This document shows positions 8,185 to 16,824 of a stretch of DNA of 64,000 nt, one piece after another. The notes below the pieces were generated by a model. It had not been told where the DNA came from and searched no databases. It was given only the letters and a program-made list of their open reading frames with translations. The stretch comes from JBEKTY01 sp049515555 (lineage in GTDB: Bacteria; Planctomycetota; Planctomycetia; Pirellulales; Thermoguttaceae): assembly GCA_049515555.1 (NCBI GenBank), contig JBEKTY010000013.1:1-64000 (forward strand), in the 5' to 3' direction. Position numbers and translations under genes: made by a program. Position 1 is the first letter of the stretch, and each line of letters opens with the position of its first letter.

Positions 8185-9900
8185 ATGGCGCTGCGGCGGA
8201 TCGGACAGATTCTGGTGGACTTGGGGTTCCTCACCGAGGAGCGGTTGGGGATGGTGCTCGAGGAGCAGCAGCAGCGGCCCGGCGAGCTGTTCGGCCACGT
8301 CAGCGTCAGCATGGGCTTCGTCACCGACGAGCAATTGGCCCAGGCCCTGGCCGAGCAGATGGGGATGCAGGTGGTGAGCCTGGCCGACGTGGTCGTGCCG
8401 CCCGATGTGCTGGGCCATATCACCGAGCCCATGGCCCAGCTTTACCGCATCGTGCCCCTGAGCTTCAAGGACAACGTGCTGACGATCGCCATGTGCGATC
8501 CGCAGAAGCTGTCGATCATCGACGAGCTGCGGAGCTTCCTGGGCTACGACGTGCGGGCGGTGGTGGCCACGGAGAAGGACGTGCTGAAGGCCCTGGGGCG
8601 ATATTACGCCGCGGGGGGCGAGAGCGTCGAGACGCTGATCGCCGACATGGAGCAGGACAACCAGCTCACGGCCGCGGCGCGGGCCCTGGAGAAGGCCGGG
8701 GCGGTGGACCTCACCAGCGTCGAGGCCCTGGCCGACAGCGCCCCGGTACGCAAACTGTTGAACATGGTGCTCCTGCTGGCCATTAAGGATCACGCCAGCG
8801 ACTTGCACTTCGAGCCCTTCGAGAACGAGTTCAAGATCCGCATTCGGGCCGACGGCATCCTGTACGAGATGGTGCCGCCGCCCCGGCACCTGGCCTTCGC
8901 CATTACGACCCGCATCAAGGTCATGGCCAACCTCGACATTGCCGAGCGGCGCATTCCGCAGGACGGGCGGATCCGGCTGACCGTGGGCGGCCACCCCGTC
9001 GATCTCCGCGTCAGCGTGTTGCCCACCATGTTCGGCGAAAGCGTGGTGATGCGGATCCTCGACCGCTCGGTGGTCATGCTCGACCTGGATGCGGTGGGCA
9101 TGGAGCCGGCCACGCTGGCCGTGTTCCGCGACATGATCCGCCGCCCCAACGGCATCGTGCTCGTGACCGGTCCCACCGGCTCCGGCAAGACCACCACGCT
9201 GTACGGCGCGCTGAACGAGCTGAACGTGATCGAGGACAAGCTGATCACCACCGAGGACCCGGTGGAGTACGAGATCGAGGGCATCGTGCAGATCCCCATC
9301 GACTCGGCCATCGGCAACACCTTCGCCCACTGCCTGCGGTCGATCCTCCGCCAGGACCCGGACAAGATCCTGGTGGGCGAGATCCGCGACCTGGAGACGG
9401 CGGAGATCGCCGTGCAGGCCTCGCTGACCGGGCACATGGTCTTCAGCACGCTGCACACCAACGACGCCCCCAGCACGGTGACGCGGCTGAAAGACATGGG
9501 GGTGCCCCCCTTCCTGCTCACCGCCACGCTGGAAGGGGTCCTGGCGCAGCGGCTGGTGCGCAAGATCTGTCCCGAGTGCCGCGAGCAGACCATGCCCAGC
9601 ACCGAAACGCTGGCCCAGCTCGACCTGACGCCCGACGACGTGCTGGACCAGCAGTTCTTTCGCGGCCGGGGATGTGCCGTCTGCAACAGCACCGGCTTCA
9701 GGGGGCGGACCGCCATCCACGAGCTAATGGTCATCAACGACCAGCTCCGCGAGTTGATCAACCGCGGCTCATCGACCGAGCAGCTCCGCGACCTGGCCCT
9801 GCAGACGGGCATGCGCTCGCTGCGGCTGGCCGGGCTGGAAAAAGTCTACGGCGGCATCACCACCATCGAGGAAGTCATTCGCGAAACCGTGGCCGACTAA
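8185..9900 (+). CDS. GspE/PilB-type assembly ATPase (second copy)
   Basis: 571 residues, the same length as the first copy but clearly diverged, so not a recent duplication. MshEN-type N-terminal domain (residues 1-150, IGQILVDLGFLT), linker, ATPase core with Walker A GPTGSGKTT at about 329, Asp box TTEDPVEYE, Walker B ILVGEIRDLET, His box FSTLHTNDAPST and the zinc pair CPEC / CAVC. Of the two copies this one is nearer to canonical GspE (GEIRDLETAEIAVQASLTGH). It lies directly before pilC/gspF, the usual order, and is probably the partner of that platform protein. A strong hairpin separates the two. Confidence 0.93.
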   Translation: MALRRIGQILVDLGFLTEERLGMVLEEQQQRPGELFGHVSVSMGFVTDEQLAQALAEQMGMQVVSLADVVVPPDVLGHITEPMAQLYRIVPLSFKDNVLTIAMCDPQKLSIIDELRSFLGYDVRAVVATEKDVLKALGRYYAAGGESVETLIADMEQDNQLTAAARALEKAGAVDLTSVEALADSAPVRKLLNMVLLLAIKDHASDLHFEPFENEFKIRIRADGILYEMVPPPRHLAFAITTRIKVMANLDIAERRIPQDGRIRLTVGGHPVDLRVSVLPTMFGESVVMRILDRSVVMLDLDAVGMEPATLAVFRDMIRRPNGIVLVTGPTGSGKTTTLYGALNELNVIEDKLITTEDPVEYEIEGIVQIPIDSAIGNTFAHCLRSILRQDPDKILVGEIRDLETAEIAVQASLTGHMVFSTLHTNDAPSTVTRLKDMGVPPFLLTATLEGVLAQRLVRKICPECREQTMPSTETLAQLDLTPDDVLDQQFFRGRGCAVCNSTGFRGRTAIHELMVINDQLRELINRGSSTEQLRDLALQTGMRSLRLAGLEKVYGGITTIEEVIRETVAD

Positions 9901-9905
9901 GAAAT

Positions 9906-9960
9906 GTATCCGGCACACTCCGTGTGCCGTTTCAGGCGGCACACGGAGTGTGCCGGATAC
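9906..9960. repeat. Inverted repeat, family A, copy 1 (GTATCCGGCACACTCCGTGTG)
   Basis: A near-perfect 24-bp stem with a 7-base loop, gtatccggcacactccgtg at the left and its complement at the right. It begins 5 bases after the gspE stop codon and ends just before the ribosome site AAAAGGAG of pilC. Other copies are at 42121, 46351 and 58109. Confidence 0.95.
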
Positions 9961-9975
9961 AAAAGGAGCCCTACC

Positions 9976-11313
9976 ATGCCCACATATCAGTTCGAGGCGA
10001 TGGACAAGTCGGGTCAGGAGATCCGCGACGTCGTCGAGGCCGCCAACCAGGACGAAGCCCAGGCCACCATCCGCCAACTGGGCTACTTCGTCACCAAGCT
10101 CTCCGTCAAGAAGAGCCGCAAGGGCGCGGCGGACAAGAAAGCCCAGAAAAAACGCAAAACCTTTACCCTGGGCGGCGTCAACCAGAAGACGCTCACCGCC
10201 TTCACCCGCCAATTGGCCATCCTCCAGGATGCCGGTTTGCCCATCCTCCGCAGCCTGAAGATCCTCGAGCAGCAGTCCAAGCCCGGGGCCTTGAAAAACT
10301 CCCTCATCGACGTGTGCGACGAGATCGAAAGCGGCTCCACCCTCTCCGAGGCCATGGCCAAGTCGCCCAAGGCCTTCAACCGCCTGTACGTGAACATGAT
10401 CAAGGCGGGCGAGGCCGGCGGGGCCCTGGAAGTCATCCTCAAGCGGCTGGCCGAGTTCCAGGAGCGGGCCCAGTCGCTCCGCCGCAAGGTCAAGGGGGCC
10501 ATGATCTACCCCATCTTCGTCATCCTCTTCGCGGTCAGCATCCTGGTCTTCATCATGCTCAAGATCGTCCCCCAGTTCGAGAAGATCTTCAAGGACTTCG
10601 GCACCAAGCTCCCCGACATCACCCTGGCGCTGATCAACCTCTCGAACTGGGTGGGCACGTACTGGTACTTGATACCCATCATCCCCACCAGCATTTGGTT
10701 GTTCATCAAGCTGTTACGCAAGTTTCCGCCGGGGCGGATGGGCTGGGACCTGTTCACCCTGAAGGCCCCCATCTTCGGCCAGATCGTGGAAAAGAACATC
10801 GTCGCCCGCACCATGCGCACCCTCGGCACCCTGGTGGCCAGCGGCGTGCCGATCCTCGAGGCCCTGCACATCACCCGCGAGACCTCGGGCAACGCCATGT
10901 TCGAGAAACTCTACGGCAAGGTCTACGAATCGATCCGCGAGGGCGAATCGATCGCCAAGCCCATGAAGGAATACGCCCGCACCAGCTTCCACCCCTTCGC
11001 CCTCTTCTTCTGGACTTTCTTCATCCCGGGAGTCGGGGCCCTGCTGTACCTCACCCGCATGACCAAGACCGTGCTGGACGACATGGTCGTCAACATGGTC
11101 GACGTCGGCGAGGAGACGGGCGAGCTCGATACCATGCTCTACAAGGTGGCCGACAACTATGACGAGGAAGTGGCCATCCTCACCGAAAGCCTCACGCGAC
11201 TGATGGAACCTCTGCTCATCATCTCCCTGGGCGGCATGGTGGGCTTCATCGTCGTGGCCCTGTTCATGCCCTTGATCGCCCTGATCCAGAACCTCAGCGG
11301 CGGCGGAAAATAA
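9976..11313 (+). CDS. pilC: PilC/GspF-type inner-membrane platform protein
   Basis: 445 residues. The ATG at 9976 has AAAAGGAG just upstream; the frame is open further back only because it reads through the hairpin repeat. The N-terminus (PTYQFEAMDKSGQE) is typical. A basic linker (residues 40-65) is followed by two T2SSF domains, about 75-195 and 275-400, each with GEAGG- or GEETGEL-like turns and long hydrophobic segments: near residue 175-200 (YPIFVILFAVSILVF), 225-245 and the C-terminal 405-435. It anchors the ATPase and pseudopilins in the inner membrane. Three-transmembrane topology as in the family. Confidence 0.93.
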   Translation: MPTYQFEAMDKSGQEIRDVVEAANQDEAQATIRQLGYFVTKLSVKKSRKGAADKKAQKKRKTFTLGGVNQKTLTAFTRQLAILQDAGLPILRSLKILEQQSKPGALKNSLIDVCDEIESGSTLSEAMAKSPKAFNRLYVNMIKAGEAGGALEVILKRLAEFQERAQSLRRKVKGAMIYPIFVILFAVSILVFIMLKIVPQFEKIFKDFGTKLPDITLALINLSNWVGTYWYLIPIIPTSIWLFIKLLRKFPPGRMGWDLFTLKAPIFGQIVEKNIVARTMRTLGTLVASGVPILEALHITRETSGNAMFEKLYGKVYESIREGESIAKPMKEYARTSFHPFALFFWTFFIPGVGALLYLTRMTKTVLDDMVVNMVDVGEETGELDTMLYKVADNYDEEVAILTESLTRLMEPLLIISLGGMVGFIVVALFMPLIALIQNLSGGGK

Positions 11314-11357
11314 CGGCGGGAACAAGCAGAACTCGCTTGGTACGAAAGGAAATAGTC

Positions 11358-12803
11358 ATGAACGCTGAAAGTCGTGGGCCGGGCACCGCGGTGGCGCAGG
11401 GGATCAGGGATTGGGGATTGGGGATTAGGGGAGAAAGGTGGAAGGCGGAAGGCGGAGCCGTGAAGGATGAAGGTGGAAGGATGAAGGATGAACCAATAGG
11501 GCGGAAGGCGGAAGGCGGAGGGCGGAGCCTCAACCCCTCAACCCCTCAACCCCTCAGCCCCTCAACCCCTCAGCCCCTCAACCCCTCAACCCCTCAACCC
11601 CTCAGCCCCAATCCCCAATCCCTAATCCCTAATCCCCTCCGCCGCGGCTTCACCCTCGTCGAGATCCTCACGGTCATCGTCATCATCGGCCTGCTGGTGG
11701 CCCTCGTGGCCAGGGCCATGGGCCCCGTCCGGGCCCGGGTCAAGGTGGCGCGGATGAAGTTCGAGATCACCCAACTGGCCATCGCCCTGGAGCGGGTCCG
11801 CAACGAGCTGGGCGGCGGCGATTATCCGCCCGACGGCGCCGACCTGAACACCAATTCGACCTCAGGCGGCACTCCGATGGACGTCCAGCGCTGGTGCCGC
11901 CGGGCCTTTCCCGCAACTCTTTTCTATGATCCCAACAACCCGCCCTCACCCGCCCAGACCGGCAACTACGTGCCCTTCCCCAACGTCACGCCCGATACGG
12001 CCCTGGTCTTCTGGCTGGGCGGCATCCGCGATCCGAGCGGCGCGATGATGGGCTTCAGCGCCGATCCCGCCAACCCCTTCGACATCTCTTTCTCCAACAG
12101 CACCGGTACCGTCAATCCCTCATTGCAAACGCTCAATCCCAGCCGGATCGGGCCCTTCTTTGATTTCGATAAGACCCGCGTCATGCCGGTCACCGTTCCC
12201 GCGCCGGCCAGCCGCAAGCCGGGCTCGGCCCAGATCGTGACGGCGGTAACGGGCACCCCCAGCTACAGCAACTTCAACCAGGTTTACGCCGTCTACTTCC
12301 CACAAAACGACTTGACGATCACGAACACCACGGTGTCGAGCACCACGGTCTACACCCCGTCGCCCTACCTGTATTTCAAGGCGGTGGCCGCCAAGTACAG
12401 CGATACGATCACCAGCGGCAAGACCGACAACAGCGGCGAGGCGTACCATGTCTCGGCTCAGGGGAGCCTCAGCAACAACCTGATCTACGTTACGCCGCTG
12501 AAGGACGCCAAGAACGCGGCCATGGGCCTGGCGCCCAGCAATTCGACCCGCGCTTGGATGAACCCCAGATCGTACCAGATCCTCTGCGCCGGGCTGGACG
12601 GCTTCTTTGGCAAATCGACGACCGGCAACTTCATACCGGTCATCGCCACATCCCCGGAATCCAAGGACTCGAACAACCTTTACGCCCCGATCTATCCCGA
12701 CGGACTGAACTACGACGCGAGCATTTCAGGGGCCGCGACCAAGAACACCCCCGACGACATTACTAACTTCAGCAACGGCAAGCTCAGCGACGACGCGCCG
12801 TGA
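11358..12803 (+). CDS. Pseudopilin 1 (GspG-like) with a 97-residue repeat-derived leader
   Basis: 481 residues from the ATG at 11358 (AAAGGA upstream). The prepilin peptidase site RRG/FTLVE and the hydrophobic helix follow only at residue 98; ordinary leaders have 6-25 residues. The leader is made of translated repeats: GIRDWGLGIRG, MKDEG, and PSTPQPLN units, ending LIPNPLRRG. Residues 98-125 form the pilin helix with Glu at +5. The rest is a long globular domain, Asn/Thr/Ser-rich, without a clear GspG calcium motif, so the subtype is tentative. Starts inside the leader or between repeats and RRG are not supported by a ribosome site. First of four consecutive pseudopilin genes behind pilC, 45 bases after it. 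Confidence 0.85.
   Translation: MNAESRGPGTAVAQGIRDWGLGIRGERWKAEGGAVKDEGGRMKDEPIGRKAEGGGRSLNPSTPQPLSPSTPQPLNPSTPQPLSPNPQSLIPNPLRRGFTLVEILTVIVIIGLLVALVARAMGPVRARVKVARMKFEITQLAIALERVRNELGGGDYPPDGADLNTNSTSGGTPMDVQRWCRRAFPATLFYDPNNPPSPAQTGNYVPFPNVTPDTALVFWLGGIRDPSGAMMGFSADPANPFDISFSNSTGTVNPSLQTLNPSRIGPFFDFDKTRVMPVTVPAPASRKPGSAQIVTAVTGTPSYSNFNQVYAVYFPQNDLTITNTTVSSTTVYTPSPYLYFKAVAAKYSDTITSGKTDNSGEAYHVSAQGSLSNNLIYVTPLKDAKNAAMGLAPSNSTRAWMNPRSYQILCAGLDGFFGKSTTGNFIPVIATSPESKDSNNLYAPIYPDGLNYDASISGAATKNTPDDITNFSNGKLSDDAP
11395..11640. repeat. Composite low-complexity repeats in the leader of pseudopilin 1
   Basis: Three kinds of repeat in order: gggattggggattagggg (11398-11430), gaaggatgaaggtggaagg-type words (11440-11520), and about seven 12-base units of ctcaacccctcaac/g (11528-11608), ending with ccaatccctaatcc. 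All are also found in intergenic DNA of this window. Confidence 0.9.
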
Positions 12804-12952
12804 GAGGGAAGTGGCTAGTGACTGGTGGCTAGTGGCTGGTTTGTAGGGTGGGTCGAGCGCAGCGAGCCCCACCATAAGGTGAGTGGTGAGAGGCGAGTGG
12901 TGAGTGGTGAGTGGCGAGGGATGAGTGGTGAGAGGTGAGAGGAGGCGGTTCG
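12804..12952. repeat. Low-complexity repeats between pseudopilins 1 and 2
   Basis: gtggctagtgactggtggc units, then a copy of the gtagggtgggtcgagcgcag / cgagccccacc element (12844-12879; related copies at 36158-36228 and 61213-61253), then gtgagtggtgagaggcgag units. They end in GGAGG at 12941, the ribosome site of the next gene. Confidence 0.9.
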
Positions 12953-14227
12953 ATGAATTCCGTAGAAGGGATTAGGGATTGGGGATTAGGGATTGGGGGA
13001 GAAAGGCGGAAGGCGGAAGGCGGAGCCGTGAAGGATGAAGGCGGAAGGATGAAGGATGAACCAATAGGGCGGAAGGCGGAAGGCGAATGGCGGAGCCTCA
13101 ACCCCTCAACCCCTCAACCCCTTATCCCCTTATCCCCTCATCCCCTCAACCCCTCAGCCCCTCAGCCCCTCATCCCCTCAACCCCTCAGCCCCTCAACCC
13201 CTCAGCCCCTCATCCCCTCGCCCCTCGCCCCTCGCCCCTCGCCCCTCGCCGCCGCCCCGCCTTCACCCTCGTCGAGGTCCTGATCGTCGTGGTGATTATC
13301 GCCCTGTTGGCGGCCCTCTCGCTGGGCGCCCTGCGGAAGACGCAGGAGTCGGCCCGCGTGTCCAAGACCAAGGCCATTATCGCCAAGCTCCACGACATCA
13401 TCATGCCGAAATACGAAGCCTACCTGACCCGCCGCGTACCGATCACCTTCCCGCCAAATACACCCCCCAGCGCCATGGCGCAAATGCGATTGGACGCCAT
13501 TCGCGAACTGATGCGGCTGGAAATGCCGGACCGCTGGCGCGATATCGATCCCACGTCCGGCCCCACGGCGTTCTCTACCCCCATCGGCGCCACACAGTAC
13601 GCGTGGAGTGTCCCGCAGCCGGCGCTCTCGAAGATTTATTGTGCCAAGCGCCAGGCCCTGCCGCCGACTATCACCAACTCCGCCACCAACGCACAGGCCA
13701 AGTGCCTGTACCTCTTCGTGGCCACTTCCAGCCCCGAGGCCCTCGGCCAGTTCACGGCCGACGAGATCGGCGACGTGGACGGCGACGGCTGGCGGGAGTT
13801 CCTCGATGGCTGGGGCAACCCCATCATGTGGCTCCGCTGGGCCCCCGGATTCTCTGCCCAAATCCCTCCCCAATCCTCTCCCCACTCCGACATTCAGTTT
13901 GCCGATTCGACGGGCCACCACGACCCGCTGGACGGGCGGAACATCGATTCCCCGGCCTACCAGCTCTTTCCCCTGATATTTTCCTCCGGCGGCGACCGCA
14001 TGGATACGTGCCTCAATTTGGGCAACGATTTTGATAAGGCTACGCCGTCGACGTCGTTCCCGTGGACCACCTACCAAACGACCATCGACTCGGCGAGCAC
14101 CACGGTGCAGTATCCATACCAATTCCAGTACAAGCCCACCACGAACAACCCGAACAACGTCACCAGCCCAATCGGGACCGTATTGACCCGCATGCCGATC
14201 AGCAACCAGCACATGGAACAAAGGTGA
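12953..14227 (+). CDS. Pseudopilin 2 with a 103-residue repeat-derived leader
   Basis: 424 residues from the ATG at 12953, with GGAGG seven bases upstream. The prepilin motif is RRRPA/FTLVE, with Ala instead of Gly before the cleavage point and Glu at +5; the mature part begins at residue 104. The leader consists of the same translated repeats as in pseudopilin 1 but expanded differently: GIRDWGLGIGG, MKDEG, and about ten PSTPQPLN/PSAPHPL units, then APRPSPLAPRR. The mature protein has the pilin helix (VLIVVVIIALLAALSLGALRK) and a globular domain with a DVDGDGWREFLDGWGNP segment, an acidic loop that is the kind of calcium-binding turn found in GspG-type pseudopilins. The gene for pseudopilin 3 starts four bases after its stop. 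Confidence 0.85.
   Translation: MNSVEGIRDWGLGIGGERRKAEGGAVKDEGGRMKDEPIGRKAEGEWRSLNPSTPQPLIPLSPHPLNPSAPQPLIPSTPQPLNPSAPHPLAPRPSPLAPRRRPAFTLVEVLIVVVIIALLAALSLGALRKTQESARVSKTKAIIAKLHDIIMPKYEAYLTRRVPITFPPNTPPSAMAQMRLDAIRELMRLEMPDRWRDIDPTSGPTAFSTPIGATQYAWSVPQPALSKIYCAKRQALPPTITNSATNAQAKCLYLFVATSSPEALGQFTADEIGDVDGDGWREFLDGWGNPIMWLRWAPGFSAQIPPQSSPHSDIQFADSTGHHDPLDGRNIDSPAYQLFPLIFSSGGDRMDTCLNLGNDFDKATPSTSFPWTTYQTTIDSASTTVQYPYQFQYKPTTNNPNNVTSPIGTVLTRMPISNQHMEQR
12966..13255. repeat. Composite low-complexity repeats in the leader of pseudopilin 2
   Basis: Order as in pseudopilin 1: gggattggggattaggg, then ggaaggatgaagg words, then a longer run of ctcaacccctcaacccc/ctcagcccctcatcccc 12-base units (13096-13212), and finally four cccctcg units. 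The last lie directly against the codons of the prepilin motif. Confidence 0.9.
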
Positions 14228-14231
14228 CGCC

Positions 14232-15539
14232 ATGCGACGCAGCAGGAATGTAGCAGGCACACGCCGTGTGCCGTCCGCCAAACCTGTTTCCGCTTCAGCC
14301 AACGGCACACGGCGTGTGCCTGCTACAATTTGCGGCACACGCCGTGGGCCGTCCGCAGGGCGTACCGGGCATGTAGGGTCTTGTCGGTGGGCGTCATCGC
14401 TTTACGCCCATTTATGGGTGTTGCCGCGCAGCGGTACTAGACCCGGCGTGAATGTAGCAGGCACACGCCGTGTGCCGTCCGCAATTTACGGCACACGGCG
14501 TGTGCCGCCTACATTCGCCCGCCGCGGCATGACGCTGGTCGAGCTCCTGGTGGTGGTCTCGATCATGATGATCATCATGGCGGTGACGCTCCCGCGGCTG
14601 CGGCCGGAGTTGGAGCGGGGCCGAACTCGCGAGGCCGCCCGCTCGCTGCACCTGTATCTTACCTCGGCGCGGAACCGGGCCGTGCTCGAAGGCCGGCCCT
14701 GCGGCGTGATCATCGAGCGGATGCCGACCCAGGGCGATGCCGCCATGATCGTCAGCCAGGTCGAGGCCCCCCCGCCCTATTGCGGCGACACGCTGCCGCA
14801 GATGACCGCGCCGTACCCGGGGCTCGCGCAGGTGCAAGTGCAATCCGGCGGCCCCGTCAACGGCATTGCCTTTTTCTTGGTCACCATCTCGGACTTGGCC
14901 AACAACACCGCTATTAACATCTGGCCCGGCGATCAGATCCAGTTCAATTATCAGGGCCCATGGTACAATTTTATAGACCCCGCGAACACCGGCAAACCGT
15001 TGGCCACGCAGCCCTTCACGGTCACCCTGGACGTGAGCCAGGGGACGACGGCGCCTTGGCCGCCGACGACGGCATCGCCGGCGTACCTGCCGTTCAAGAT
15101 CATGCGGCGGCCCATCAAGGCCCCGGCGGCGCCTTTGCAGTTCCCCGTGCCCGCCGTGATCGACCTGACGTTCTCGGGGGTGGACACCACGGCAACGCCC
15201 ACCGCCAACGGCATCAACATGTGGGGCAGCGGGACAACCCCGACGTTGCAAAAGCCCATTATCATCACGTTCGCCCCCGCCGGCGTCGTCGAACGGCTGT
15301 ACTTTGAGAGCAACTACTTCCCGGTCACTCAGCCGATCTTCCTCTTCGTCGGGAAGCTCGACAAGGTCGATCAGCCCTCCGGAAGCACGAACCTCGACGA
15401 CATCTCGAACCTGTGGGTCGCCATTAACCCGTTGACGGGCCTGGTCTCGACTACCTCGATGGCGGCCTACGGCGCCAGCAACCTCAGCGCCAGCCGCGCT
15501 AATGCCCGCCAGTCGGCCACGGTGGGAGGAGGGCACTGA
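14232..15539 (+). CDS. Pseudopilin 3 (GspH-like) with a 99-residue repeat-derived leader
   Basis: 435 residues from the ATG at 14232. The prepilin motif RRG/MTLVE starts the mature part at residue 100, with Glu at +5 and a Met/Ile-rich helix (IMMIIMAVTLPRL). The following segment, AARSLHLYLTSARNRAVLEG, is typical of GspH/FimT-type minor pseudopilins. The leader contains four copies of a GTRRVPSA-like word, which are the translated arms of a palindromic element related to family A. A second candidate start near the motif (ATG at 14529 itself would begin at the mature residue 1) could not make a leader, so the long form is the only one that keeps a processing site unless a non-ATG start close by is used. 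Confidence 0.8.
   Translation: MRRSRNVAGTRRVPSAKPVSASANGTRRVPATICGTRRGPSAGRTGHVGSCRWASSLYAHLWVLPRSGTRPGVNVAGTRRVPSAIYGTRRVPPTFARRGMTLVELLVVVSIMMIIMAVTLPRLRPELERGRTREAARSLHLYLTSARNRAVLEGRPCGVIIERMPTQGDAAMIVSQVEAPPPYCGDTLPQMTAPYPGLAQVQVQSGGPVNGIAFFLVTISDLANNTAINIWPGDQIQFNYQGPWYNFIDPANTGKPLATQPFTVTLDVSQGTTAPWPPTTASPAYLPFKIMRRPIKAPAAPLQFPVPAVIDLTFSGVDTTATPTANGINMWGSGTTPTLQKPIIITFAPAGVVERLYFESNYFPVTQPIFLFVGKLDKVDQPSGSTNLDDISNLWVAINPLTGLVSTTSMAAYGASNLSASRANARQSATVGGGH
14250..14512. repeat. Family A-related inverted repeats inside the leader of pseudopilin 3
   Basis: Two inverted repeats with arms of the type gtagcaggcacacgccgtg: 14250-14326 and 14454-14512, and a half element at 14331-14356. They have gtagcagg ends where the main family has gtatccgg. 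All are read in frame as GTRRVP-like peptides. Confidence 0.9.
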
Positions 15540-15540
15540 G

Positions 15541-16818
15541 ATGAAGGATGAAGGCGGAAGGATGAAGGATGAAGGCGGAAGGATGAAGGATGAAGGCGGA
15601 AAGCGGAGGTTCATCCCTCATCCCTCATCCTTCATCCTTAAGCGGCGCGGCCTCAGCCTTACCGAGGTGCTCATCTCGACCTTCGTCATGTCCATCGGCA
15701 TGCTGGGGCTGGCGGCCTTGCTGCCCGTGGGCCGCTACACGATCGGCGAAACCATCAAGGCCGACCGCTCGGCCGACTGCGGCCGGGCCGGCCAGCACGA
15801 TGTCCGCGTCCGCCGCATGCTCGATTCCAATAACTGGTGCTACCTCAATGCCAACAGCGCAAACGATATCATCAATCCCAATAACGCGAACGACGCGAGC
15901 TCCCTGAAGGCCGCCCTGAAACAATGCACGGGGATTCCCGGCGGCGGGGGCCTATCGGTGGTGATCGACCCGCTGTGCTGGACATACTACTCCAACAACG
16001 GCCTCGGCGCCCCACCGGGCCTGGGCGGCATGACGGGCTCGGCCGGCCTGCCGCTATTCCCGCGCATCACGCTCAAGACCCTCGTGCCGACGACGACCGG
16101 TTCGCAGTACGTCACGGTGGACGGGCAGACGTTCTACTGGGCCGACGACATGGCCGTCGCGCAGCCGGAGGACGCCGGGACGATGCCGTCCGGTTGGCCG
16201 GGCCCTTGGCCGCCCGGCCGGCCGTTGTTCACCACCAACGCCACCAGCGGCGCCGTAGCCCTCAAGGGCGATTATTCATGGTTCGTCACACTGTCAAATT
16301 CGCCCGCCGACCAGAGCCTGCCGCAGAGCCAGTGGACGCATTACATGGTGTCGGTGGTGGTCTGCCACAAGCGGAACTTTCCGCCGCCTGGCGTCACGCC
16401 CATTCCGGCCTTCGAGAGGGCCGTACCGGTGCAGTTGTTCTGGGACGTGCCGCAAACCAGCCCGCCCACCACCCCGCCGAGCAACCCGGCGGGCGCCGTC
16501 GCCTATGGCGGCGGAAGCGTTCAACTCGGCAGCCCGATCAACGACGACCCCACCAACACGACGATCGGCATCACGGTCAAGGAAAACGATTGGGTCGCCC
16601 TGTGCAGCACCTCCACCGGCCTGTGCGCGTGGTATCGCGTCGTGGCCATCGGCAACACGACCGATGCCAGCGGCAATGCGTTCAACTGCCTGACGCTCAG
16701 CGGGCCGGATTGGGTACTGACGGGCGCGGGCAACGACTATGTCGTCGCCCTGGGCAAGAGCGTGGTGGGCGTGTACACCGTTCCCATCGAGCTGGACCAG
16801 GACCCGGCGTGGCGGTAG
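15541..16818 (+). CDS. Pseudopilin 4 (GspI/PilV-like) with a 37-residue repeat-derived leader
   Basis: 425 residues. ATG at 15541 is one base after the stop of pseudopilin 3 and has GGAGGAGGG upstream. The leader is three exact copies of MKDEGGR followed by the reverse-strand version of the same repeat (FIPHPSSFILK) and then the prepilin motif RRG/LSLTEVLIS, with Glu at +5. The helix TFVMSIGMLGLAALLPVGRY is of the GspI/PilV type. The remainder is a Gly/Pro/Thr-rich globular domain with several short Cys-containing segments. It is the fourth in the run; order G-like, G-like, H-like, I-like, K-like follows the classical gspGHIJK order without a clear gspJ. Confidence 0.85.
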   Translation: MKDEGGRMKDEGGRMKDEGGKRRFIPHPSSFILKRRGLSLTEVLISTFVMSIGMLGLAALLPVGRYTIGETIKADRSADCGRAGQHDVRVRRMLDSNNWCYLNANSANDIINPNNANDASSLKAALKQCTGIPGGGGLSVVIDPLCWTYYSNNGLGAPPGLGGMTGSAGLPLFPRITLKTLVPTTTGSQYVTVDGQTFYWADDMAVAQPEDAGTMPSGWPGPWPPGRPLFTTNATSGAVALKGDYSWFVTLSNSPADQSLPQSQWTHYMVSVVVCHKRNFPPPGVTPIPAFERAVPVQLFWDVPQTSPPTTPPSNPAGAVAYGGGSVQLGSPINDDPTNTTIGITVKENDWVALCSTSTGLCAWYRVVAIGNTTDASGNAFNCLTLSGPDWVLTGAGNDYVVALGKSVVGVYTVPIELDQDPAWR

Positions 16819-16824
16819 AGGGGC

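Noticed and set aside
13096..13250. Run of direct repeats that could be taken for a CRISPR array
   Set aside because: Units are 12 bases with no spacers and no cas genes nearby; it is a microsatellite-like repeat inside a coding frame.
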